Source of the DNA: Paludisphaera mucosa
Lineage (GTDB): Bacteria > Planctomycetota > Planctomycetia > Isosphaerales > Isosphaeraceae
Length of the DNA: 64,000 bases
Assembly (NCBI RefSeq): GCF_029589435.1
Contig: NZ_JARRAG010000002.1
Coordinates: 3,224,001-3,288,000 of the forward strand
Reading direction: 5' to 3'
Both the position numbers and the translations under genes were made by a program. The notes beneath the pieces are model-generated. The model searched no databases. It saw only the letters and a list, made by a program, of their open reading frames with translations, and was not told where the DNA came from. Positions 17,102 through 24,274 of the stretch are shown here, in pieces (within the stretch, counting starts at the first letter, position 1; the number at the start of each line of letters is the position of its first letter).

Positions 17102-17698
17102 TCACTTCGTCTTCGGCGACGCCGCGCGAAGGACGGGGTAGAACTGGGTGAAGACGTAGTCCTTGGCTGCGCTGGACTGGTGGCACGAGTTGCACGCCGC
17201 GGCGTCCTGCTTCGCGGCCTCGGCCTTGAGCGGGTACTTGTGGCCGAAGCTGAAGTAGCCCCAGTGGCCCGGCTCGTCCTGGAATCGTTTCGAGTCCTTG
17301 ATCGAGGCTTCCAGGCCGATGAAGTCGCCCATGAAGTAGCCGCTTCCGCTGGTCGCCTCCTTGGCCCCGACGGCGACGAGTTCCTTGATCATCACGGCGC
17401 CGTCGCGGAACTCGCCGGTCTTCTCGAAGTGGGCGAAGCTCTCCGGGTCGATGTAGACGGCGTGGAAGTCCGGGAACGGGGCCTCCCCGCCGTTGAGCTC
17501 GTTGGGAGTCAGGGGCGTGCCGACGTACACCCACCTGCGATAGCCCTCGGGCTTCCTGAGCTTCCCGTCCTGGGCGAACTCGACGAGGGACGCCGGCCCG
17601 TCGGGCGGCGCGGCCCCGGCCAGCACGTAAGTCATCGCGGCGATCCCGGCCAGGACCGCGGTCCCCAGGGCGATGCGCAAACGATTCGTTCCGACCAT
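17102..17698 (-). CDS. Cytochrome P460 family protein, first in operon
   Basis: This 198-residue protein has a signal peptide (LRIALGTAVLAGIAAMTYVLAG) and the P460 pattern: RRWVYVGTPLTPNELNGG, FHAVYIDPESFAHF, GEFRDGAVMIKEL, GHWGYFSFG, and a haem c motif CNSCH at residues 169-173. It is exported, carries covalent haem and probably handles hydroxylamine, nitric oxide or related species. It shares the family core with the next gene but the two are well diverged. The start at 17698 follows AGGACGAGG. A perfect inverted repeat at 17815-17830, in the gap after the regulator gene, lies 117 bases upstream. Confidence 0.88.
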   Translation of the reverse strand: MVGTNRLRIALGTAVLAGIAAMTYVLAGAAPPDGPASLVEFAQDGKLRKPEGYRRWVYVGTPLTPNELNGGEAPFPDFHAVYIDPESFAHFEKTGEFRDGAVMIKELVAVGAKEATSGSGYFMGDFIGLEASIKDSKRFQDEPGHWGYFSFGHKYPLKAEAAKQDAAACNSCHQSSAAKDYVFTQFYPVLRAASPKTK

Positions 17699-17814
17699 AA
17701 GGCGGCCTCGTCCTTTCGGTGTCAGGAGATTTGCGAGACCTCGCGCAGGGCGACGGCGGCTCCGCGCCTGCGGCGACTCAGGATGAGATGCTAACCCGGC
17801 CGCGGAGTTCAAGA

Positions 17815-17830
17815 TGTCATCGAGATGACA
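17815..17830. promoter_or_regulatory. Candidate Crp/Fnr-type operator
   Basis: TGTCAT at 17815-17820 and ATGACA at 17825-17830 are exact inverted repeats around four bases (CGAG). Dimeric Crp/Fnr proteins bind 14-16 bp inverted repeats of this size. The site lies between the stop of the Crp/Fnr gene and the first P460 gene, 117 bases before the P460 start. It differs from the E. coli Fnr (TTGAT) and Crp (TGTGA) half-sites. On the minus strand it is flanked by T, giving TTGTCAT as the first half-site. Confidence 0.5.
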
Positions 17831-17850
17831 ATCCGGAGGATTCGCGGAGA

Positions 17851-18528
17851 TCAACCGCCGGCGACGCGGTCCAGGCCGGCGAGGTCGTCCACGCAGAAAT
17901 GGCAGCGCGTGTACTCGATGAGTCCTTCGCGCCGCATCTTGACCAGCTCGGCGCTGACGACGGGGCGCGCCGCGCCGAGGATCTCGGACAGATCCTGATG
18001 GCTGAGTCGCACGTCGATCGTGTGGCCGTGCTTGCAGCGTTGTCCCTCGAAGCAGATGAGATCCCGCAGCGCGGCGGCCATTCGGGCCCGGAGCGGCGTG
18101 ATGATCTGCCAGAGCAGACGACGTTCGAGAAGCTGGGACCGGGCCGTCGTCGATTCGAGCAGCATGGACGCGAGCCCGGCGTCGGCGCGGGCGGCGGCTT
18201 CCAGCTCCGCCCGTCCCACCTCCACGACCTCGGCGGGGCCGTGGGCGACGGACAGCTCGGGCTGCGGCGAGAGGAACCCCCGAAACGCACGCCCGCCGAA
18301 CGGCCGATCGCCGAAGAGGCCGCCCCGGCCGAGGACCAGCCTCGTGAAGTGATCGCCGTCGGGCCGCGGGTCGACGACCTTGACGTATCCGGCCGCCACA
18401 ACCCAGCAGCGCCCCGCCGTCGGGTCCGTGCAGACCGTCTCCGCAGACTTCAACGACCGGCGACGAGCCGTCCGAACCTGGGCGGCGGCCTTGACGAAGT
18501 CCTCGGCCCAGCTTTTCTCAAGGATCAT
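17851..18528 (-). CDS. Crp/Fnr-family transcriptional regulator with Cys/His cluster
   Basis: This 225-residue protein has the Crp/Fnr layout: an N-terminal cyclic-nucleotide-like beta domain (CWVVAAGYVKVV, FTRLVLGRGGLFGD), a long dimer helix around residues 125-157, and a C-terminal winged helix with LSHQDLSEILGAARPVVSAEL as the DNA-reading helix-turn-helix. Unusually it has C159 and C165 with H167 and H169 just before the helix-turn-helix, and C209 with C212 near the C-terminus; C33 and C41 lie further up. These could bind a metal or Fe-S cluster (inference). It is followed on the same strand by two cytochromes P460 and a DUF417 gene, its likely targets. Confidence 0.85.
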   Translation of the reverse strand: MILEKSWAEDFVKAAAQVRTARRRSLKSAETVCTDPTAGRCWVVAAGYVKVVDPRPDGDHFTRLVLGRGGLFGDRPFGGRAFRGFLSPQPELSVAHGPAEVVEVGRAELEAAARADAGLASMLLESTTARSQLLERRLLWQIITPLRARMAAALRDLICFEGQRCKHGHTIDVRLSHQDLSEILGAARPVVSAELVKMRREGLIEYTRCHFCVDDLAGLDRVAGG

Positions 18529-18652
18529 CTCGACTCTCGCGACTCGGCCCTCGAGAACCTGACACGCCCGAGGCGGTGCGGACGAGCAGGATGGATCTCG
18601 CCGTGCGGACGTCTCCTGGAGATCGATCGGCCCCGGCTTCCCGCGCGAGTCC

Positions 18653-19234
18653 TCAGGGGGGCGTCGTCGGCGGGCTGGCGTCGCGCTTGTCGTAGTCGAC
18701 GTACGGGTCGACGGCCGGGTGGCGGCGGTTCTTGGCCAGGATCGGCTCGATCAGGATCTCGGGGACGAACAGCTTCAGGGCGTCGACCCCGCCGAACTTG
18801 GCGACCTGCCGCACCAGCGAGCTGGAGACGTGCGAGTACTGGCCGTCGGCCATCAGGAAGACGGTCTCGATCTCGGGGTCGAGCCGCTGGTTGGTCAGGG
18901 TCATCCCGAACTCGTATTCCATGTCGGTCAGCGTGCGGAGGCCGCGGAGGATCACCCGGGCCCCGATCCGCCGGACGTACTGGACGGTCAGCTCCTCGAA
19001 CGACTCGACCGAGACGTTGTCGAACGGGGCGACCACGCGCTCGGCCAGCTCGATGCGCTCCTCGACGGTGAACAGCGAGGTCTTGCTGGGATGGACGCCG
19101 ATCCCCACCACGAGGTGGTCGAAGAGCAGCCGGCCGCGGCGGATGACGTCGAGGTGGCCCAGCGAGATCGGGTCGAACGTGCCGGTGAACACCGCCGTCC
19201 GGAAGGGGTCGCGCGGGTGTTCGCTGGGACGCAT
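18653..19234 (-). CDS. coaD: Phosphopantetheine adenylyltransferase
   Basis: This 193-residue protein carries the nucleotidyltransferase motif FTGTFDPISLGHLDVI at its start, with the TxGH-type histidine, ILRGLRTLTDMEYEF, the substrate-binding MTLTNQRLDPEIETVFLM, and SHVSSSLVRQ, the ISSTxVR-type motif. CoaD joins ATP and 4'-phosphopantetheine to form dephospho-CoA, the penultimate step of coenzyme A synthesis. The protein is slightly longer than the usual 160-170 residues because of short tails at both ends. Its ATG at 19234 shares one base with the TGA of the aminotransferase gene, and GAGG lies seven bases upstream. It is the last gene of a six-gene minus-strand run. Confidence 0.93.
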   Translation of the reverse strand: MRPSEHPRDPFRTAVFTGTFDPISLGHLDVIRRGRLLFDHLVVGIGVHPSKTSLFTVEERIELAERVVAPFDNVSVESFEELTVQYVRRIGARVILRGLRTLTDMEYEFGMTLTNQRLDPEIETVFLMADGQYSHVSSSLVRQVAKFGGVDALKLFVPEILIEPILAKNRRHPAVDPYVDYDKRDASPPTTPP

Positions 19235-20403
19235 CAAGAACCTCTTCCGGATGGGGGGGCGACGCCCCTCGCCGCGGCGAGGCCGTCGCGCAGCCGCCGC
19301 AGGTCGTCGTCGTCGGTGTAGACGTGGGGGCTGATCCGGAGCCGGCCCCGGCGGCACGAGGCGATCACGCGGTGCGACCGCAGCAGGGTCGCCGCGGCCT
19401 CGGGGTCGACGCCGTCGGCCGCCGCGACCACGATCGCCGAGCGGTCCTCGGGCCGGGTCGAGCCCAGCACCCGCCAGCCCGCCTCGGCGACGGCCTCGCG
19501 CACGGCCTCGGCCCGGTCGAGGAGCCGCAGCGAGAGGTCGCGCGGGCCGATCTCGCGGAGCAGGGTCAGGCTCGCGGCGAAGCCCTGGAGGCCCGGCATG
19601 TTGCACGAGCCCCCCTCCCAGCGCTGGGCGTTGGGCTTGAGGGTGAAGTCGAGGCCGGGGGCGCTGAACGCCCCCGTCACGCTGTGCCAGCCGACGCCCA
19701 GCGGCCGGAGGCGGTCGATCCACTCGCGACGGACGTAGAGGAAGCCGGCCCCCTCGGGGCCCAGCAGCCACTTGTGGCCGTCGGCCGCGGCGAAGTCGAC
19801 GGGGGTCCGACGGACGTCCAGCTCCAGCGGGCCGAGCCCCTGGATGGCGTCGACGAAGAACGCGACGCCCCGCGAACGGCAAAGTTCGCCGATCGCGTCC
19901 AGGTCGTTGCGGAAGCCCGAGGCGAACTCGACGTGGCTCACGGCGAGCACCCGCGTGCGGTCGTCCATCGCGTCCCGCAGGTCCTCGATCCGGATGCGGT
20001 CGTCGCGCGAGGGGACGAGGCGGGTCTCGACGCCCCGGTCGGCCAGGTTCATCCACGGGTAGACGTTCGAGGGGTATTCCTCCGCCGGGACGACCACGTT
20101 GTCGCCGGCCTTCCAGGGGAACCCCTCGGCGACCAGGCCGATGCCGTGCGTCGTGTTGGCGACGAAGGCGATCTCGTCGGGGTGGGCGGCGATCCAGTCG
20201 GCGAGGTCGGTGCGGAGGGCCTCGATCCGGGCCCCCCACTCGCCCCAGCGGGTCGCGCCGTGGGCGGCCTGGCCTTCGGCCCAGAGGCGGAGGGCCTCGG
20301 CGGAGCGGCGGGGGATCGGGGCGACCGCCGCGTGGTCGAAGTAGGCCCATTCCCGGGCCACCGGGAATTCGGCCTCGCGGATCGCCGCCCAGTTCATCCC
20401 CAT
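19234..20403 (-). CDS. Class V aminotransferase (cysteine desulfurase/isopenicillin epimerase type)
   Basis: This 389-residue protein has the fold-type I PLP enzyme pattern of class V aminotransferases: YFDHAAVAPIP at the N-terminus, FVANTTHGIGLV, VSHVEFASGF, FFVDAIQGLGPLELDV, and the PLP-binding lysine K211 in DGHKWLLGPEG. The WHSV and LRISPHVY motifs near the C-terminus resemble isopenicillin-N-epimerase-like members. The conserved active-site cysteine loop of IscS-type desulfurases is not evident, so a lyase, epimerase or kynureninase-like role is as likely as desulfuration. It ends in a TGATG overlap with coaD. Confidence 0.88.
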   Translation of the reverse strand: MGMNWAAIREAEFPVAREWAYFDHAAVAPIPRRSAEALRLWAEGQAAHGATRWGEWGARIEALRTDLADWIAAHPDEIAFVANTTHGIGLVAEGFPWKAGDNVVVPAEEYPSNVYPWMNLADRGVETRLVPSRDDRIRIEDLRDAMDDRTRVLAVSHVEFASGFRNDLDAIGELCRSRGVAFFVDAIQGLGPLELDVRRTPVDFAAADGHKWLLGPEGAGFLYVRREWIDRLRPLGVGWHSVTGAFSAPGLDFTLKPNAQRWEGGSCNMPGLQGFAASLTLLREIGPRDLSLRLLDRAEAVREAVAEAGWRVLGSTRPEDRSAIVVAAADGVDPEAAATLLRSHRVIASCRRGRLRISPHVYTDDDDLRRLRDGLAAARGVAPPSGRGS

Positions 20404-20440
20404 CCCGTCCCGTCCCCCTCGCCTGACGACGCGCCCGGCC

Positions 20441-20650
20441 TCAGCGGCGGGCGCTCTTGCCGATGATGAAGACGGCCGCGGCGGCCAGGATGGCGGTGCC
20501 GAAGTAGCCGTCGAGCGAGCGGCCCTCGGCCTTCTCCTCGCCGCCGGCCTCTTCCTGGGCGCGAGCGACCGGGCCCGCCGCCAGGGTCAGCCCCAGGGCG
20601 ACCAGGCTTGCGGCGATCAGGCGGGTCCACCGACGTCTCGTGGGGTTCAT
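20441..20650 (-). CDS. Small membrane protein with signal peptide
   Basis: This 69-residue protein starts MNPTRRRWTRLIAASLVALG, a clear signal peptide ending near AQE, followed by a short acidic segment (EEAGGEEKAEG) and a C-terminal hydrophobic helix FGTAILAAAAVFIIGKSARR. It is probably exported and anchored by the C-terminal helix. I recognise no family. Its ATG overlaps the stop of the upstream HYExAFE gene (20647-20650), so it is translationally coupled and very likely real despite its size. Confidence 0.75.
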   Translation of the reverse strand: MNPTRRRWTRLIAASLVALGLTLAAGPVARAQEEAGGEEKAEGRSLDGYFGTAILAAAAVFIIGKSARR

Positions 20651-21204
20651 CGTTCGCGTTCCTTGACGGGTTTGGGGCGTCGGGGCGATTCGGCGAGCAT
20701 GGGGAGCCATTCGGAGAGCGGGCGGACGCGGCGGCGGAAGGCCTTGCGGGCCATCGCCACGGCCTTCCAGGCCGGGCCTCGCGATCGCAGGTGGGCCAGG
20801 TAGTCGTCGAGGCCGACCGCCCAGAAACGGTACTCCAGCCCCCGGAACGAATAGGCCCCGGCGTCGGGCAGGCCGAACTCCTGGGGGGCCTCGGCGTAGA
20901 CGAAGCTCAGGATCGGCCGGAAGCCGGGGCCGAACAGCTCACCCCAGCGGACCAGGCCGTCGAGGTCGTCGGTCGTCACCCAGTTCTCCCAGTCGCGGCG
21001 GCCCAGGCGATTCTTGGCCCGCTTCCCCTTCACTTCGACGACCAGGTTGTCCGCGAATCGAGGATACAGCAGGAAGTCGGGGTTTTTCACCCCCCCGTCG
21101 CCGAATATCGCCCGCTTGGCCTCGTCGACCGCCACGCATGGCACCCGCAGCGAGCGGACGTAACCCTCGAAGGCGGCCTCGTAGTGGTTGGAGCGGATGG
21201 CCAT
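20647..21204 (-). CDS. HYExAFE family protein (nuclease-like)
   Basis: This 185-residue protein begins MAIRSNHYEAAFEGY and contains the HYExAFE motif for which a planctomycete-rich protein family is named. PDFLLY (P42, D43) followed by VVEVKGK (E57, K59) fits the PD-(D/E)XK nuclease core, suggesting a DNA- or RNA-cleaving fold; that is inference, and no substrate is known. No membrane segment is present, so it is cytoplasmic. It overlaps the following small membrane protein gene by four bases and follows the YkgJ gene after 45 bases. Confidence 0.8.
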   Translation of the reverse strand: MAIRSNHYEAAFEGYVRSLRVPCVAVDEAKRAIFGDGGVKNPDFLLYPRFADNLVVEVKGKRAKNRLGRRDWENWVTTDDLDGLVRWGELFGPGFRPILSFVYAEAPQEFGLPDAGAYSFRGLEYRFWAVGLDDYLAHLRSRGPAWKAVAMARKAFRRRVRPLSEWLPMLAESPRRPKPVKERER

Positions 21205-21249
21205 GGGCGGAAGCTTTCGTCGCCGGGACGGCGGGGTCCCGGCATCCCG

Positions 21250-21714
21250 TCAGGGCAGGGTCACGATCGGCAGCAGGTCGGGCGCGGGGGCCGGCTTCGC
21301 CGCGGGCTTCTTCCGGGGGGGGAGCAGGGCCTCGGCATACTCCCAGATCTGCTCGGGGGTTTCGAAGAGCTTCTCGAACGACCAGTCGTCGTCGTACTCG
21401 CAGGCTTCCGTCGTGTAGTCGCGGCAGATCTTGGGGCGGTCGTGGTAGATGCCGCAGCGATGGTCGTCGAGCAGGTACTGGCACTTCGACGAGACCAGGA
21501 GATACCAGGTCTCCTCGTGAGTGTAGATCATCGTCTGGCCGTGCGCGAGGTACCAGCGGATCGCGTCGTAGTCGTCCCAGGTCGTCGGGCCGTCGATGGG
21601 GGCGGAGAAGTACCGGCAGCATTTGCCGGTGCAGTGGTCGCACAGCGACTCGCCGGGCTTCAGTTCGTCGCGACGGGGCTTGCGGGGGAGCGGCGGGAGG
21701 GCGGGCGGCTTCAA
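21250..21714 (-). CDS. YkgJ-family cysteine cluster protein
   Basis: This 154-residue protein has the CxxCxxxCC cluster of the YkgJ/UPF0153 family (C25, C28, C32, C33) and later cysteines in SSKCQYLLDDHRCGIYHDRPKICRDY, which together are thought to bind zinc or an Fe-S cluster. The function of the family is not settled. The C-terminus is Pro/Lys/Ala rich. It starts 16 bases after the stop of the site-2 protease gene on the same strand, so it is part of the same transcript. Confidence 0.88.
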   Translation of the reverse strand: MKPPALPPLPRKPRRDELKPGESLCDHCTGKCCRYFSAPIDGPTTWDDYDAIRWYLAHGQTMIYTHEETWYLLVSSKCQYLLDDHRCGIYHDRPKICRDYTTEACEYDDDWSFEKLFETPEQIWEYAEALLPPRKKPAAKPAPAPDLLPIVTLP

Positions 21715-21730
21715 CGAAAGGTCCCCCGGT

Positions 21731-22813
21731 TCAATCCTGGGTGTTCTGGCGATTGCGGAAACGGGCGCTCACGCGGACCAGGAAGCGGTGCTCCTCGTCG
21801 GTCAGGGCCGACCGGCCCTCGCGATGGAGCTTGTCGAGGATCTCGTCCATCCGACGCTCCTCGGCGACCTCCTGCATGATCCGGCGCTGGCGGCGCTGAT
21901 CCGACCGCCGCCGCCGCCAGCGCTTGATCGCGCTCTCGCGGTAGGGGCGGACCTTGGCCGCGCTGCTCTCCAGGCTCGTGTAGCCCTCCGAGAAATCGTA
22001 CCCGAAGACGCCGTCGTCGAAGTATCCCCCGTCCTCCAGCACCCGGGCTTCCGAGCGGACCATCATCTCGATCAGGACCGCCAGGAAGATGATCGTCAGG
22101 CCGTCCCAGCGCTGGCCGATCAAAAGCCGGACCATGCCGACGAGGAAGAGGATGGCGGCGGTCGTGCGGGCCGTCCAGGGGGCGACCATGCTGTCGCGGG
22201 CCGAGCCGATCGCGGTGTTGGCCAGGAACCACCGGAAGAGCCGGCCGCCGTCGAACGGCAGGGCGGGCAGGAGGTTCGCGAGGAAGATCAGGTAGTTGAT
22301 GTACCCGAACCAGCCGACCAGCCAGGGGGCGGTCATCGGCGCGGCCTTGACGGTGCCGTTGATCCAGGGCGCGCCGGCGTCGAGATCCTTGCCGAGCGGG
22401 TGCCAGGCGAACTGGGCGTCCCAGGCGAAGCCGAGGATCGCCGCGACCAGCAGCGCGAGCGTGCCGCTGACGAACGGGCCGGCGACCACGACCAGCATGT
22501 AGTTGGTGTTCCGGGACTGGGTCGTGGGGCCGACCAGGTTCCCGAGCGGCCAGAGGTGGACGTCCTCCTGCTCGCAATCGACGAGGCGCGCGACCAGGGC
22601 GTGGGCCGCCTCGTGGAGCGCCAGGGCGAGCAGGAACAGGGCGGACCAGGCGAAGGCCTGGCCCACGTGGAAGGCCATCGAGCCCCGCGAGGCCTCCAGC
22701 GGGGCGGTGACGAGCAGCGATGCGACGAAGACGATCAGCGAGATGTGGACCCTGACCGTCGTCCCGAACCACCGCCCCAGATGAATCGGCGACCACGTCA
22801 GCAGATCGCTCAT
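21731..22813 (-). CDS. Site-2 protease-type M50 zinc metalloprotease
   Basis: This 360-residue membrane protein has the zinc motif HEAAH (H67, E68, H71) in a helix and the second site ALPFDGGRLF with D188, the hallmarks of M50 intramembrane proteases. Several further hydrophobic segments (for example LVVVAGPFVSGTLALLVAAI) form the membrane core. The C-terminal 80 residues are highly charged and end in a short helical domain (MDEILDKLHREGRSALTDEE) similar to tails on some bacterial rhomboid proteases. Such enzymes cut membrane-bound substrates such as anti-sigma factors; here the substrate is unknown. The ATG at 22813 matches the family N-terminus and heads a six-gene operon. Confidence 0.9.
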   Translation of the reverse strand: MSDLLTWSPIHLGRWFGTTVRVHISLIVFVASLLVTAPLEASRGSMAFHVGQAFAWSALFLLALALHEAAHALVARLVDCEQEDVHLWPLGNLVGPTTQSRNTNYMLVVVAGPFVSGTLALLVAAILGFAWDAQFAWHPLGKDLDAGAPWINGTVKAAPMTAPWLVGWFGYINYLIFLANLLPALPFDGGRLFRWFLANTAIGSARDSMVAPWTARTTAAILFLVGMVRLLIGQRWDGLTIIFLAVLIEMMVRSEARVLEDGGYFDDGVFGYDFSEGYTSLESSAAKVRPYRESAIKRWRRRRSDQRRQRRIMQEVAEERRMDEILDKLHREGRSALTDEEHRFLVRVSARFRNRQNTQD

Positions 22814-23122
22814 GTGCGGGGTGCTCGAAAGGGAGTGCCGTCTTGCGGTTTGCGGGCCGTCGAGCCAATCCAACTTTAGCAACCGGGTCAAGCAGCGTCG
22901 AGGCCGCCGACCGGCTCGTCCTGAACGCAAACTTCGATCGCCGGGCTCTTTAGTCCGCCGTGCATCGTCCATGCCGAGGCCGGCGAAACCGGAGGACGTC
23001 CGGGACACGGCGAAATCCCGGCATCGGCCCCGTCGCCCGGCGATGCGACGCCGAGCTATGGTACACTGGACGAGGCCGGGATCGCCGGCCGAAATTCCAG
23101 TCTGAAGGACCGGGCCGACGCC
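22814..23122. other. Divergent intergenic region
   Basis: This 309-base gap separates the divergent site-2 protease operon and aroB. On the plus strand CTATGGTACACTGG near 23055-23068 offers a possible -10 box for aroB, without a matching -35. No gene or stable structure was recognised. Confidence 0.4.
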
Positions 23123-24274
23123 ATGCCACGCTCTCTCGAGGACGCCCCCACGACCGTTCCGGTTCGGCTGGGCGAGCGTTCCTACGACATCGCGGTCGCC
23201 GATGGCGGCTGGGACGCCCTCCCCGCCTTCCTCAAGCCCGCGCTCGAACGCTCCTGGGCCGGCCGCGGCTGCCTCAAGGCGCTGATCCTGACCGACGACC
23301 ACGTCGCGAAGCTCCCCTACCCCGGATTGGTTGCTCGCGCCCTGGGATCGCTCGGGATCGAGGCGACGACCTCGGTCGTGCCGCACGGCGAGGCGAGCAA
23401 GGGGCTGGCGACGGCCGCCGGCCTCTACGAGGAGCTGGTCGCGACGGCCGCCGACCGTCACACGCTGGTGGTCGCGGTGGGCGGCGGGGTGATCGGCGAC
23501 CTCGGCGGGTTCGTGGCGGCGACCTTCGCGCGCGGGCTGCCGCTGCTGATGGTGCCGACGACGCTGCTCGCCCAGGTCGACAGCTCGGTCGGCGGCAAGG
23601 TCGGGGTCAACCTGCCGAAGGTCAAGAACATCGTCGGCTCGTTCCACCAGCCGATCGCCGTCTGGATCGACGTCGCCTCGCTGAACGACCTCCCCGACCG
23701 CGAGCTGCGCTGCGGGCTGGCCGAAGTGGTCAAGTACGGGGTCATCCTCGACGCCGCGTTCTTCGACTCGCTGGAAGCCGACGCCGAGGCGATCCTGGGC
23801 CGCCGGCCCGAGAGCCTGCGGCGGATCGTCGCCCGGAGCTGCGAGCTGAAGGCCGACGTGGTCTCGAAGGACGAGCGCGAGGAGACCGGCCTGCGGGCCG
23901 TGCTCAACTTCGGCCACACGATCGGCCACGCCGTCGAGGCGACGGCCGGCTACGGCGGCGCGTTCCAGCACGGGGAGGCCGTGGCCGTGGGCATGGTCGC
24001 CGAGAGCCGCCTGGCCGAGCGTCTGGGTTGGGTCGGCCGCGACTTCACGACCCGGCTGACCCGCCTTCTCGACCGCTTCGGCCTGCCGACCTCGATCGCC
24101 GGCCTGGACCCCGGCCCGCTGCTCGAGTCCATGGCCCGCGACAAGAAGAACCAGGGGGGACGGATCCGCCTGGTCCTCCCCCGGCGGATGGGCCACGTCG
24201 AGCTGACCGACGCGGCCGAGACGGCCGACCTGAAGAACCTGCTCGACGACCTCTGTGGACCGGCCCCCCTGTGA
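23123..24274 (+). CDS. aroB: 3-dehydroquinate synthase
   Basis: This 383-residue protein has the AroB motifs in order: a Rossmann-like N-terminal domain with VVAVGGGVIGDLGGFVAATF (NAD binding), VPTTLLAQVDSSVGGKVGVN, the metal-ligand region with LAEVVKYG, LNFGHTIGHA, and QHGEAVAVGM. It converts the heptulosonate DAHP to 3-dehydroquinate, the second step of the shikimate pathway, using NAD and a divalent metal in the cytoplasm. Its stop codon overlaps a GTG that can start dprA, so the two genes form an operon. trpE, also in aromatic synthesis, lies 11 kb away and is not linked. Confidence 0.95.
   Translation: MPRSLEDAPTTVPVRLGERSYDIAVADGGWDALPAFLKPALERSWAGRGCLKALILTDDHVAKLPYPGLVARALGSLGIEATTSVVPHGEASKGLATAAGLYEELVATAADRHTLVVAVGGGVIGDLGGFVAATFARGLPLLMVPTTLLAQVDSSVGGKVGVNLPKVKNIVGSFHQPIAVWIDVASLNDLPDRELRCGLAEVVKYGVILDAAFFDSLEADAEAILGRRPESLRRIVARSCELKADVVSKDEREETGLRAVLNFGHTIGHAVEATAGYGGAFQHGEAVAVGMVAESRLAERLGWVGRDFTTRLTRLLDRFGLPTSIAGLDPGPLLESMARDKKNQGGRIRLVLPRRMGHVELTDAAETADLKNLLDDLCGPAPL

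Noticed and set aside
21720-21740. A tRNA T-loop-like sequence (CCCGG-TTCAATC-CTGGG)
   Set aside because: It falls at the 3' end of the site-2 protease gene and no acceptor, D or anticodon arms surround it. No tRNA was found in the window.
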